A DNA stretch of 64,000 nt from Cereibacter sphaeroides (GTDB lineage Bacteria > Pseudomonadota > Alphaproteobacteria > Rhodobacterales > Rhodobacteraceae). A program made the position numbers and the translations under genes. The notes beneath the pieces were generated by a model that worked only from the letters and a program-made list of their open reading frames with translations, did not search any database and was not told where the DNA came from. The stretch spans positions 558,001 through 622,000 of the forward strand of contig QFQS01000001.1 in assembly GCA_003243455.1 (NCBI GenBank), written 5' to 3'. Shown here one piece after another: positions 43,007 through 51,757 of this stretch (position 1 is its first letter; each line of letters starts with the position of its first letter).

Positions 43007-44188
43007 ATGAAAAAAATCCTGACCGCGACCGCCGTCTGCGCATTGTACGCAGGCGCGGCCAGCGCAGAAGACATCAAGCTGGGCATCATCTTCGGCTTCA
43101 CGGGGCCGATTGAATCGCTGACCGGCTCCATGGCCAACGCTGCCGAAAAGGCCATCGACGAGGTCAACGCCTCGGGCTTGCTGCTTGACGGGTCGAAGGT
43201 CACAGCGATCCGCGCAGACTCCACCTGCGTTGACTCGGCCGCCGCGACTGCCGCAGCCGAACGCCTTGTGACCAGCGACGGGATCAACGCCATCATCGGC
43301 GGCGACTGCTCGGGCGTTACCGGCGCCATTCTGCAGAACGTCGCGCGTCCGAACGGCATCGTAATGATCTCGCCCTCGGCCACATCGCCCGCGCTGTCGA
43401 CGGCCGAGGATGACGGGCTGTTCTTCCGCACCGCGCCGTCGGACGCGCGCGAAGGCGAGGTCGCCGCCGACATCATGACCGAGCGTGGCATCAAGACCGC
43501 CGCGCTGAGCTATACCAACAACGACTACGGCAAGGGTCTGGCAGAAGCTATTCAGAAAGCCTTTGAGGCCAAGGGCGGCAAGATCACGATCTCGGCCGCG
43601 CATGAAGACGGCAAGGCGGACTACACCGCCGAAGTCGGCGCCTTGGCCGCGGCTGGCGGCGACATCCTGATCGTTGCGGGTTACGTAGACCAGGGCGGCC
43701 CGGGCATCATCCGTGCGGCGCTCGACACCGGAGCCTTCTCGGTCTTCGAACTGCCGGGCGGCATGATTGGCGACAACCTAAACAAGATCCTCGGCAACTC
43801 GATCGACGGCTCCTTCGGTCAGGTTCCGGGTACCGACGCGCCGGGGATGAAGATTCTCTCCGACGCCTCGGGCGGCAAGTTCGACGTGAACTCGCCCTAT
43901 ACGCCTGAAAGCTATGACGCGGCTGCCCTGATCATGCTGGCGATGGAAGCGGCCAAGTCGACCAAGTCGACCGACTTCGCGCCGAAGATCATGGAACTGG
44001 CCAACGCTCCGGGCGAAAAGATCTATCCCGGCGAACTGGCCAAGGCGCTGCAACTGATCAAGGACGGCAAGGACATCGACTATGTCGGCGCCTCCAACGT
44101 CGAACTGGTCGGCAATGGTGAATCTGCGGGCAACTACCGCGAGATCGACGTCACGGACGGCGCAATCGTCACCACGCGCTTCCGTTGA
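43007..44188 (+). CDS. Liv-type ABC transporter substrate-binding protein
   Basis: 393 residues, signal peptide about 1-20 (ending ASAE). The mature start IKLGIIFGFTGPIESLTG and the hinge regions IIGGDCSGVTGAILQ, SPSATSPALST and YTNNDYGKGLAEAI mark a branched-chain amino acid type periplasmic receptor. The substrate may be an amino acid, amide or other nitrogen compound. It opens a run with two ATPases, two permeases and a flavoenzyme. A strong hairpin after the stop may raise its level over the downstream genes. GGAGAG precedes the ATG. Confidence 0.9.
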   Translation: MKKILTATAVCALYAGAASAEDIKLGIIFGFTGPIESLTGSMANAAEKAIDEVNASGLLLDGSKVTAIRADSTCVDSAAATAAAERLVTSDGINAIIGGDCSGVTGAILQNVARPNGIVMISPSATSPALSTAEDDGLFFRTAPSDAREGEVAADIMTERGIKTAALSYTNNDYGKGLAEAIQKAFEAKGGKITISAAHEDGKADYTAEVGALAAAGGDILIVAGYVDQGGPGIIRAALDTGAFSVFELPGGMIGDNLNKILGNSIDGSFGQVPGTDAPGMKILSDASGGKFDVNSPYTPESYDAAALIMLAMEAAKSTKSTDFAPKIMELANAPGEKIYPGELAKALQLIKDGKDIDYVGASNVELVGNGESAGNYREIDVTDGAIVTTRFR

Positions 44189-44214
44189 TCGTCAAAACCG
44201 GCTAACGACAGACT

Positions 44215-44240
44215 CGGCCCGGGCCACTGCGCCCGGGCCG
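44215..44240 (+). terminator. strong hairpin between the binding protein and ABC genes
   Basis: A 10-bp stem CGGCCCGGGC / GCCCGGGCCG with a 6-base loop, 27 bases after the stop. It is not followed by a T-run, so partial termination or 3'-end protection of the binding-protein message is more likely than full termination. Confidence 0.6.
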
Positions 44241-44310
44241 TTGCTATAAAAACAAGCCACCGGCACGCGCGAAATGCGCGGAGACACGGGCAGGCAGAGG
44301 GGAAGACTGC

Positions 44311-45093
44311 ATGATCGTCGTTGAGGATCTGCACAAGCATTTCGGCGGATTCCATGCCGTTGACGGGGCTTCGATCGAGATCAAGGCCGGGTCGATCACC
44401 GGACTTATCGGACCGAACGGCGCGGGAAAGACCACGCTGTTCAACGTGATTGCCGGCCGCCTGCCGCCCACCTCGGGTCGCGTGCTGATGGCGGGCGAGG
44501 ACATCACCGGGCTGCCCCCGCACGAGTTGTTCGCCAAGGGGCTTTTGCGCACATTCCAGATTGCCCACGAATTCGGTTCGATGACGGTGCGCGAGAACCT
44601 GATGATGGTTCCGCCCCACCAGTCTGGCGAGCGGCTGATGAACGCCTGGTTCCGCCGGGGTGCCGTCGCCACCGAGGAACGCGCGATCCGCGACCGTGCG
44701 GATGAGGTGCTGGATTTCCTGACGATCAGCCATCTGGCCGATGAAAAGGCCGCCAATATCTCTGGCGGGCAGAAAAAGCTGCTGGAGCTTGGCCGCACCA
44801 TGATGGTGGACGCCAAGATCGTGTTCCTGGACGAGGTCGGCGCAGGCGTGAACCGCACGCTGCTGAACACCATCGCCGACGCGATCATTCGCCTGAACAA
44901 AGAGCGCGGATATACCTTCTGCGTAATCGAACACGACATGGATTTCATCGCCCGTCTCTGCGACCCGGTCATCGTCATGGCGCAGGGCAAGGTGCTGGCG
45001 CAAGGCACGGTGGAAGAGGTCAAGAACGACGAGCGTGTGATTGAGGCCTATCTGGGCACTGGTCTTAAGAACAAGGTCGTCGCCCATGGCTGA
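44311..45093 (+). CDS. Liv-type ABC transporter ATPase (LivG-like)
   Basis: 260 residues. Walker A GLIGPNGAGKTTLFNVIAG, signature NISGGQKKLLELGRTMM, Walker B IVFLDEVGAG and switch VIEHDMDFIARLCD. LivG ATPases carry a characteristic insert after the Q-loop, here RTFQIAHEFGSMTVRENLM. Note Walker B ends DEVGAG rather than DEPxAG. It overlaps the next ATPase gene by 8 bases. Confidence 0.93.
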   Translation: MIVVEDLHKHFGGFHAVDGASIEIKAGSITGLIGPNGAGKTTLFNVIAGRLPPTSGRVLMAGEDITGLPPHELFAKGLLRTFQIAHEFGSMTVRENLMMVPPHQSGERLMNAWFRRGAVATEERAIRDRADEVLDFLTISHLADEKAANISGGQKKLLELGRTMMVDAKIVFLDEVGAGVNRTLLNTIADAIIRLNKERGYTFCVIEHDMDFIARLCDPVIVMAQGKVLAQGTVEEVKNDERVIEAYLGTGLKNKVVAHG

Positions 45094-45796
45094 ACCCTAT
45101 CTGATCGGCGATGCCATGACGGGCGGCTATGGCGCCGCCGACATCCTGCACGCCTGCACCATCGCCGTTGAAAAGGGCCAGATCGCCGTGATCGTCGGCC
45201 CGAACGGCGCGGGGAAATCCACCGCCATGAAGGCGGTCTTTGGAATGCTGCGCCTGCGCTCGGGCCATGTCCGGCTGGCAGGAGAGGATATCACCGCCCT
45301 TTCGCCGCAGGCTCGCGTTGCCAAAGGAATGGCCTTTGTCCCGCAGACCCAGAACATCTTCACCTCGATGACCGTCGAGGAAAACCTCGAGATGGGGGCT
45401 TTCCTGCGCACCGACGACATTCGCGCCACGATGGAGCAGATCTATCACCTGTTCCCGATCCTGCGCGACAAGCGCCGTCAGGCAGCCGGGGAATTGTCCG
45501 GTGGTCAGCGTCAGCAGGTCGCCGTGGGTCGCGCGCTGATGACGCAGCCCAAGGTGTTGATGCTGGACGAGCCAACCGCGGGCGTCAGCCCCATCGTGAT
45601 GGACGAGCTTTTCGATCGCATAATCGAGGTCGCCCGCACCGGCATCTCGATCCTGATGGTCGAGCAGAACGCCCGTCAGGCGCTGGAGATAGCGGACAAG
45701 GGTTATGTCCTGGTCCAGGGCGCCAATCGTTTCACAGATACGGGAAAGGCGCTGCTTGCCGACCCCGAGGTGCGTCGCACCTTCCTGGGGGGTTGA
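45086..45796 (+). CDS. Liv-type ABC transporter ATPase (LivF-like)
   Basis: 236 residues. Walker A VIVGPNGAGKSTAMKAVFG, Q-loop FVPQTQNIFTSMTVEENLEM, signature ELSGGQRQQVAVGRALM, Walker B VLMLDEPTAGVSP and switch MVEQNARQALEIAD, the Gln-Asn version usual for LivF. It pairs with the preceding ATPase. Translation starts inside the preceding gene (ATG at 45086), and the permease gene follows after 3 bases. Confidence 0.93.
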   Translation: MAEPYLIGDAMTGGYGAADILHACTIAVEKGQIAVIVGPNGAGKSTAMKAVFGMLRLRSGHVRLAGEDITALSPQARVAKGMAFVPQTQNIFTSMTVEENLEMGAFLRTDDIRATMEQIYHLFPILRDKRRQAAGELSGGQRQQVAVGRALMTQPKVLMLDEPTAGVSPIVMDELFDRIIEVARTGISILMVEQNARQALEIADKGYVLVQGANRFTDTGKALLADPEVRRTFLGG

Positions 45797-45799
45797 GGC

Positions 45800-46810
45800 A
45801 TGGATTTCCTGAACGCCCTCGTCGCATTCGCCAACTTCGTCCTCGTCCCCGCCACCGCCTATGGTGCGCAGCTCGCCCTCGGTGCGCTGGGGGTGACGCT
45901 GATCTATGGCATCCTGCGCTTTTCCAACTTCGCCCATGGCGACACCATGGCTTTCGGCACGATGGTCACCATCCTGTTCACGTGGTGGTTCCAGTCGATG
46001 GGCATCAATTTCGGGGTGCTTCCCACTGCCCTGCTGGCCCTGCCCTTTGGCATCGCGATCACCGCGGCCTTCGTGCTGGCCACGGACCGCGTCGTCTATC
46101 GCTTCTATCGCAAGCAAAGGGCGGCAAGCTCGATTCTGGTTATCGTCTCGCTGGGTGTCACCTTCATCATGAACGGGCTGACTCGGTTCATCATCGGGAC
46201 GGATGACCAGAACTTTGCGGATGGCGGGCGCTTTGTGATATCGGCGGGCGATTTCAAGGCCATGACGGGCCTGACCGAAGGTCTGGCTATCAAGGCGACG
46301 CAGGCGCTGACGGTCGTAACCGCAGTCATCGTCGTCGCCTGGCTGTTCTGGTTCCTGAACCGCACGCGCACCGGCAAGTCGATGCGCGCCTTTTCGGATA
46401 ACGAGGATCTTGCGCTGCTTTCGGGCATCAACCCCGAACGGGTCGTGGCTATCACATGGATCATTGCGGCGGCGCTGGCGACCATTGCGGGCGTGCTGTA
46501 TGGCTTGGACAAAAGCTTTAAGCCCTTCACCTATTTCCAGCTTTTGCTGCCGATCTTCGCGGCTGCCGTGGTGGGGGGCCTTGGCAACCCGCTGGGTGCC
46601 ATTGCGGGCGGCTTCGTCATCGCCTTTTCCGAGGTGATGGTGACCTATGCCTGGAAAAAGGTGCTGGGCTATCTGTTGCCTGATAGCCTGACGCCTGACG
46701 CGCTGGTTCAGCTTCTGACCACCGACTACAAATTCGCGGTCAGCTTCACGATCCTGATCGTTGTCCTGCTGTTCAAGCCGACCGGGCTGTTCAAGGGGAA
46801 ATCGCTGTGA
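45800..46810 (+). CDS. Liv-type ABC transporter permease (LivH-like)
   Basis: 336 residues with about eight membrane helices. LivH landmarks: GALGVTLIYGILRFSNFAHG near the start, and the coupling region MRAFSDNEDLALLSGINPER followed by ITWIIAAALATIAGVLYG. It forms the channel with the next gene's product. Its stop overlaps the GTG start of that gene. Confidence 0.92.
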   Translation: MDFLNALVAFANFVLVPATAYGAQLALGALGVTLIYGILRFSNFAHGDTMAFGTMVTILFTWWFQSMGINFGVLPTALLALPFGIAITAAFVLATDRVVYRFYRKQRAASSILVIVSLGVTFIMNGLTRFIIGTDDQNFADGGRFVISAGDFKAMTGLTEGLAIKATQALTVVTAVIVVAWLFWFLNRTRTGKSMRAFSDNEDLALLSGINPERVVAITWIIAAALATIAGVLYGLDKSFKPFTYFQLLLPIFAAAVVGGLGNPLGAIAGGFVIAFSEVMVTYAWKKVLGYLLPDSLTPDALVQLLTTDYKFAVSFTILIVVLLFKPTGLFKGKSL

Positions 46811-48111
46811 ACATGCGCAACATCGCCCTTTTCGTTGTCGTCGCGTTGCTGTTCGTGCTGACCGGGCTGTTCCAAAGCTGGAACCTGTCGCTGAACATCC
46901 TGAACATGGCGATCATCTCTGCCATCATGGCGATGGGCGTGAACATACAGTGGGGCTATGCCGGGCTGTTCAACGTCGGGATCATGGGGTTTGCGGCGCT
47001 CGGTGGCCTTGCCGTCGTGCTGACCTCGGCTCAGCCCGCCCCCGGCGGGTGGGAGGCGGGAGGGCCACGTATCCTGTTCGGCCTGCTGATCGGCGCCGGG
47101 GCAATCGCGGCGGCCGTGTTCACCTACAACCGAATGAAACCAGGGCGCAAACGCGGCCTGTCGGTCTTTGCGGTTCTGGTTGCCGGCTTCGTCATCTACC
47201 GCGCGATCTTCGACCCCGGCGTGGTGGCAGTCGAGACCAACAGCCCTGAAGCCTATGGCAACCTCGGCGGTCTTGGACTTCCTTCTCTGGTGGCCTGGGT
47301 CGTCGGCGGCCTCATGGCGGCCGGCGCCGCATGGCTGATCGGCAAGACAGCCTTGGGCTTGCGTTCGGACTATCTGGCCATCGCCACGCTGGGCATCGCC
47401 GAGATCATCATCGCGGTGATGAAGAACGAGGACTGGTTGGCGCGGGGAGTCAAGAACGTGACCCAGCTTCCCCGCCCCTGGCCTGTACCGCTCGAGGTCA
47501 ACCTGCAGAAAAATCAGGCTTTCCTCGACTGGGCGACCAGCTGGGGCTTCGACCCCGTGACGACCTCGTCCATCATCGTGAAACTAGCCTATGCCGCTCT
47601 GTTCGGTGTTGTCCTGCTGGCCGTCGTCTGGCTGGCCGAACGCGCGCTGCGTTCGCCCTGGGGCCGCACCATGCGCGCCATACGCGACAATGAGGTTTCG
47701 GCAGAGGCAATGGGGAAATACGTCACCGGCCGCCATCTGCAGGTCTTTGTCCTCGGCTCGGCTATCGTAGGGGTCGCGGGCGCGATGATGACGACGCTGG
47801 ACGGCCAGTTGACACCGGGCAGCTATACGCCGCTGCGCTATACCTTCCTGATCTGGATGATGGTCATCGTCGGCGGATCGGGCAGCAACTGGGGCACCGT
47901 GCTGGGCGGGTTCCTGATCTATTGGTTGTGGATCATGGTCGAACCGATGGGGCTGTGGCTGATGCAAGGGATCACCTATGGCATGCCCGACGGGTTCTGG
48001 CTGAAGGACCACCTGCAGGATTCCGCCGCGCATATGCGTCTGGTAACGATGGGGATCATACTGCTTCTGGTGTTGCGGTTCAGCCCGCGCGGTCTTATCC
48101 CGGAACGCTAA
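46807..48111 (+). CDS. Liv-type ABC transporter permease (LivM-like)
   Basis: 434 residues, longer than many LivM proteins because of an insert around residues 75-150 (from AQPAPGGWEAGGPRI through KPGRKRGLSVFAVLV) carrying an extra membrane pair. Core landmarks: NIQWGYAGLFNVGIMGFAAL, YLAIATLGIAEIIIAVM, the coupling loop RAIRDNEVSAEAMGK and MVIVGGSGSNWGTVLGG. Either the GTG at 46807, overlapping the previous stop, or the ATG two codons later could be the start. Confidence 0.92.
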   Translation: MNMRNIALFVVVALLFVLTGLFQSWNLSLNILNMAIISAIMAMGVNIQWGYAGLFNVGIMGFAALGGLAVVLTSAQPAPGGWEAGGPRILFGLLIGAGAIAAAVFTYNRMKPGRKRGLSVFAVLVAGFVIYRAIFDPGVVAVETNSPEAYGNLGGLGLPSLVAWVVGGLMAAGAAWLIGKTALGLRSDYLAIATLGIAEIIIAVMKNEDWLARGVKNVTQLPRPWPVPLEVNLQKNQAFLDWATSWGFDPVTTSSIIVKLAYAALFGVVLLAVVWLAERALRSPWGRTMRAIRDNEVSAEAMGKYVTGRHLQVFVLGSAIVGVAGAMMTTLDGQLTPGSYTPLRYTFLIWMMVIVGGSGSNWGTVLGGFLIYWLWIMVEPMGLWLMQGITYGMPDGFWLKDHLQDSAAHMRLVTMGIILLLVLRFSPRGLIPER

Positions 48112-48124
48112 GCCGGATATCATC

Positions 48125-48143
48125 TGCGACATTTCCTGTCGCA
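48125..48143. promoter_or_regulatory. inverted repeat before the dehydrogenase gene
   Basis: TGCGACA-tttcc-TGTCGCA, a perfect 7-bp dyad, followed by a second stem CTCGCCG/CGGCGAG at 48160-48176. Both lie in the 95-base gap before the flavoenzyme gene and could be a regulator site or an RNA hairpin pair that sets separate expression from the transporter. Confidence 0.45.
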
Positions 48144-48206
48144 AGCGCGCATGATCCCCCTCGCCGTCCCGGCGAGATTGACGCAGCAACTTTTGGAGCG
48201 TTCCTC

Positions 48207-50630
48207 ATGAAATCCCATACCCGAGTGCTCGTTATCGGTGGTGGCGTGGTCGGCTGTTCGGTGCTTTACCACCTCACGAAGCTCGGCTGGTCGGACGTGA
48301 CGCTGATCGAGCGGTCTGACCTGACCTCGGGTTCGACCTGGCACGCGGCGGGCGGGTTCCACACGCTGAACGGCGACACCAACATGGCGGCGCTGCAGGG
48401 TTACACGATCCGGCTTTACAAAGAGCTGGAGGCGATCACCGGCATGTCCTGCGGCCTGCACCACGTCGGCGGCATTACCCTTGCCGACACGCAGGAACGC
48501 TTTGAGCAGCTGAAGGCCGAACGCGCCAAGCACCGTTACATGGGTCTGGACACCGCGATCCTTTCGCCGGACGAAGTTGCGAAGATGACCGACGGGTTGG
48601 TCAACACCAAGGGTATCATCGGCGCGCTTTACGACCCGCTCGACGGCCACCTCGACCCTTCGGGCACGACCCACGCCTACGCCAAAGCTGCCCGCATGGG
48701 CGGGGCAGAGATCATCCTGCACAACCGTGTGCTGGAAACGAAGCCGCATCCCGAAGGTTGGGAAGTGGTAACCGAACAAGGCACGATCATTGCCGAGCAT
48801 CTGGTCAATGCAGCCGGTCTTTGGGCGCGTGAAGTCGGCGCAATGGCGGGTGTATACCTGCCTTTGTTGCCGATGGCTCACCAATATCTTGTCACAGACG
48901 ACATCCCTGAGATCATGGACATCCTGAAATCGGGCCGTGAATTTCCGCACGTGATGGACCCCGGTGGCGAAAGCTATTTGCGGCAAGAAGGCCGCGGGCT
49001 GTGCATTGGCTTCTATGAAAAGCCCTGCGAACCCTGGTCTATTGACGGCACGCCCTGGGGCTTTGGCCATGAACTGCTGAACGAGCAATTCGACAAGATC
49101 GAAGACTCGGTCAACTTCGCCTATCGCCGTTTCCCGGTGCTGGAGCGTTCCGGGGTCAAGCGCGTGATCCACGGGCCGTTCACCTTTGCGCCCGACGGCA
49201 ACCCGCTGATCGGTCCGGTTCCTGGCCTGCGCAATTACTGGTCGGCCTGCGCGGTCATGGCGGGCTTCAGCCAGGGTGGCGGCATGGGCCTTTCCCTTGC
49301 GCAATGGATGATCCACGGCGAGGTCGAGCGTGATCCGCGCGGGTTCGACGTGTCCCGCTTCGGCAACTGGACGACACCCGGCTATACCGTGCCGAAGGTG
49401 ATCGAGAACTATCAGATGCGCTTCTCGGTCAGCTATCCGAACGAGGAACGCCCCGCGGCGCGGCCGTTCCGCACGACGAACATGTATGACATTTTCAGCG
49501 ACATGCGTGCGGTCTGGGGCCAGCAATACGGGCTGGAGGTCGTGAACTATCACGCCCTGCCCGGCGAACCGCTGTATGAGACGCCCACCTTTAAACGCTC
49601 CAACGCCTGGGAGGCGACGAAGCAAGAAGTGATGGCGGTCCGCAATGGCGTCGGCATCAACGAGGTCCAGAACTTCGGCAAGTACCGCGTGACCGGACCC
49701 AATGCCCGCGCATGGCTGGACCGGATCATGGCGGGGCTGATCCCCAAAGTCGGTCGCCTGAGCCTGACCCCGATGCTGGCCGAAAGCGGCAAGATCATCG
49801 GCGACTTCACCGTCTCCTGCCTGTCCGAGACGGAATTCCAGCTTACCGCCAGCTATGGCGCACAAGGCTGGCATGGTCGCTGGTTCGAACAGCACGCGGA
49901 AGAAGGCGTGACCGTCGAGAATATCTCGGACGCGCGCACTGGTTTCCAGATCGCGGGGCCAAAGGCGCGCGAGCTGCTGGCCCGCGTGACGCGTAGCGAT
50001 GTGTCGAACGAAGCGTTCAAGTTCATGGACGTGAAGCGCCTGACCGTCGGTATGGCGAACTGCATCGTGCAGCGCGTCAGTTACACCGCCGATCTGGGGT
50101 ACGAGATCTACTGCGATGCCGTCAGCCAGCGCCACCTGTGGCACACGCTGTGGAACGCAGGCCAAGACCTCGGCATCCGCCCGTTCGGCATGCGCGCAAT
50201 GATGAGCTTGCGTCTGGACAAATGGTTCGGCAGCTGGGGTCGCGAATTCAGCCCCGATTACATGCCGGGCGAAACCGGTCTGGACCGCTTCATCCGCTGG
50301 AACAAGGATGCCGACTGGATTGGCAAGGCGGCGGCGACCAAGGAAAAGGCCGAAGGGCCGAAGCGCAAGCTTTGCTCGTTCATCGTGGACGCGAAGGATG
50401 CCGACGTAGTCGCTTGGGAGCCGATCTGGCTGGATGGCGCGGTGGTTGGTTTCTGCACCTCGGGCGGCTTCTCGCACTTTACCGGCAAGTCGGTGGCGCA
50501 GGGCTTCGTCCCCGCTGACAAGGTGAAAGAAGGGCTGAAGGTCGAGATAGAGATCCTGGGCGAACGCCGCCCGGCCGTTCTGGTGACCGAGCCGCTGTTC
50601 GACGCCGACGGTGCGAGGATGCGGGGCTGA
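48207..50630 (+). CDS. FAD-dependent dimethylglycine/sarcosine dehydrogenase-type enzyme with GcvT domain
   Basis: 807 residues. The DAO-type FAD domain is at about 1-390: dinucleotide motif RVLVIGGGVVGCSVLYHL, and STWHAAGGFHTLNG with His46 at the position of the covalent flavin link in mammalian dimethylglycine dehydrogenase. An FAD-linked connector follows, then a GcvT tetrahydrofolate domain (about 430-800; GINEVQNFGKYRVTGPNARA, IAGPKARELLARV, YTADLGYEIYCDAVSQRHLW). It oxidatively removes a methyl group from an N-methylated glycine and hands it to folate. Which substrate (dimethylglycine, sarcosine or another methylamine acid) is not certain. It follows the Liv-type importer. Confidence 0.9.
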   Translation: MKSHTRVLVIGGGVVGCSVLYHLTKLGWSDVTLIERSDLTSGSTWHAAGGFHTLNGDTNMAALQGYTIRLYKELEAITGMSCGLHHVGGITLADTQERFEQLKAERAKHRYMGLDTAILSPDEVAKMTDGLVNTKGIIGALYDPLDGHLDPSGTTHAYAKAARMGGAEIILHNRVLETKPHPEGWEVVTEQGTIIAEHLVNAAGLWAREVGAMAGVYLPLLPMAHQYLVTDDIPEIMDILKSGREFPHVMDPGGESYLRQEGRGLCIGFYEKPCEPWSIDGTPWGFGHELLNEQFDKIEDSVNFAYRRFPVLERSGVKRVIHGPFTFAPDGNPLIGPVPGLRNYWSACAVMAGFSQGGGMGLSLAQWMIHGEVERDPRGFDVSRFGNWTTPGYTVPKVIENYQMRFSVSYPNEERPAARPFRTTNMYDIFSDMRAVWGQQYGLEVVNYHALPGEPLYETPTFKRSNAWEATKQEVMAVRNGVGINEVQNFGKYRVTGPNARAWLDRIMAGLIPKVGRLSLTPMLAESGKIIGDFTVSCLSETEFQLTASYGAQGWHGRWFEQHAEEGVTVENISDARTGFQIAGPKARELLARVTRSDVSNEAFKFMDVKRLTVGMANCIVQRVSYTADLGYEIYCDAVSQRHLWHTLWNAGQDLGIRPFGMRAMMSLRLDKWFGSWGREFSPDYMPGETGLDRFIRWNKDADWIGKAAATKEKAEGPKRKLCSFIVDAKDADVVAWEPIWLDGAVVGFCTSGGFSHFTGKSVAQGFVPADKVKEGLKVEIEILGERRPAVLVTEPLFDADGARMRG

Positions 50631-50654
50631 TCAGCCTTTACTTGTAAGTAAAAC

Positions 50655-50681
50655 GGCCCCGGAAAAACTCCGGGGCCTTTT
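50655..50681. terminator. bidirectional intrinsic terminator
   Basis: GGCCCCGG / CCGGGGCC with loop AAAAACT and TTTT on the plus strand; on the minus strand the run is GTTTTAC. It sits between the convergent dehydrogenase and GFA genes and can serve both. Its stem is identical to that at 61326. Confidence 0.85.
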
Positions 50682-50700
50682 CCATTCCGCGTATCAGCGG

Positions 50701-51048
50701 CTACTTCGACGCGCCGTCGAAGTGTTTCAGCGTCAGCGCATCCAGATCGCTGGCCGGAACGGCGCGCAGGTTGATCGCCCGCATCTCGGTCCCGTCCGGC
50801 GCGTTGGCCATCGCGAACGGCTCCACACCACAGGTCTGACAAAACATGTGCTTAATCTTGTGACTGTTGAAGGTATAGGTCGACAATTTGTCACCGCCCT
50901 TCAGCGTGAACGCCGTCGCCGGAAAAAAGGCGAGGAGCGCACCGTTGCGACGGCAGATCGAACAGTTGCAGGACACCGCCTCGGTCGGCAGATCCGCGTC
51001 GACTGTGAATGATACCGCGCCGCAATGGCAGCTTCCGTCGAATGCCAT
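50701..51048 (-). CDS. GFA-family (glutathione-dependent formaldehyde-activating enzyme-like) protein
   Basis: 115 residues, one zinc-binding GFA/CENP-V domain. Ligand cysteines are in GSCHCGAVSF (7, 9), SCNCSICRR (27, 29, 32) and MFCQTCGVEPF. Many such proteins have no proven activity; the model member spontaneously binds glutathione and formaldehyde. Lying beside a demethylating dehydrogenase that could release formaldehyde is suggestive but they are convergent, not co-transcribed. GGGAGAG precedes the ATG. Confidence 0.88.
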   Translation of the reverse strand: MAFDGSCHCGAVSFTVDADLPTEAVSCNCSICRRNGALLAFFPATAFTLKGGDKLSTYTFNSHKIKHMFCQTCGVEPFAMANAPDGTEMRAINLRAVPASDLDALTLKHFDGASK

Positions 51049-51160
51049 GAGCATCTCTCCCTTGGTTGCTTTGCCCGTTGATAGCATAGGGAGGTGGAGC
51101 GGTCTTGCTTGACAGCAAGATCCTTCGCGCATCGAGTGCCTGAGCAGAGGAAAACCGCGC

Positions 51161-51757
51161 ATGACCAGACCCGCCATACTGATTCCTGCTGCCGGCGGGT
51201 CGAGCCGGATGCGCGGCGGTGACAAGCTGATGGAACTGGTCGAGGGCGAGCCGATGATCCGCCGTCAGGCCCGGATCGCTGCTGAGACAGGCTGTCCGGT
51301 ATTCGTCACGCTGGCACCGGACAGGCCCTTGCGAGAGGCGGCGCTGGCTGGTCTTGATCTGCTGAAGGTGGCCGTTCCAGATGCCACGACAGGCATGTCG
51401 GCCTCGCTGCGGCGTGGAGTGGCCACTGCCTCTGCCCTGCCCGACTGCCCCGGTGTGATGATCCTGCCAGCCGACATGCCAGAGTTCACGACAGACATAT
51501 TGTCGGCGATGAGTGAGGCCTTTCTGGCTCAGCCCGACCGTATCCTGCGCGGCGCTTCCGGCGATCAGCCCGGGCATCCAGCCATTTTTCCCGCCGACCT
51601 CTGGCCCGAGCTTTTGCAGATTTCCGGCGATCAGGGCGGCATCAGCGTGATCCGCGCGCATCCCGAACGCGTCGTGCTGATCGCCCTGCCCGACCGGGTC
51701 GCAATCACCGACCTCGACACGCCAGAGGATTGGGCCGCCTGGCGCAGCCGCACCTAG
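51161..51757 (+). CDS. MobA/MocA-like nucleotidyltransferase
   Basis: 198 residues of the GT-A nucleotidyltransferase fold. The nucleotide-binding start AILIPAAGGSSRMRGGDKLM, the metal-binding ILPADMPEF and the closing ITDLDTPEDWAAW resemble MocA, which attaches CMP to molybdenum cofactor. Sugar-nucleotide enzymes share the fold, and no molybdenum-related gene is nearby, so the substrate is open. It is divergent from the GFA gene. Its stop overlaps the stop of the large convergent RTX gene at CCTAGG. Confidence 0.8.
   Translation: MTRPAILIPAAGGSSRMRGGDKLMELVEGEPMIRRQARIAAETGCPVFVTLAPDRPLREAALAGLDLLKVAVPDATTGMSASLRRGVATASALPDCPGVMILPADMPEFTTDILSAMSEAFLAQPDRILRGASGDQPGHPAIFPADLWPELLQISGDQGGISVIRAHPERVVLIALPDRVAITDLDTPEDWAAWRSRT

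Noticed and set aside
44215..44240. Full intrinsic terminator splitting the Liv-type operon
   Set aside because: The stem is strong but no T-run follows, and the downstream ATPase gene has no evident promoter; recorded as a partial terminator or stabiliser instead.
48120..50477. 785-codon minus-strand frame opposite the dehydrogenase
   Set aside because: Antisense image; the plus-strand frame carries intact FAD and GcvT motifs.
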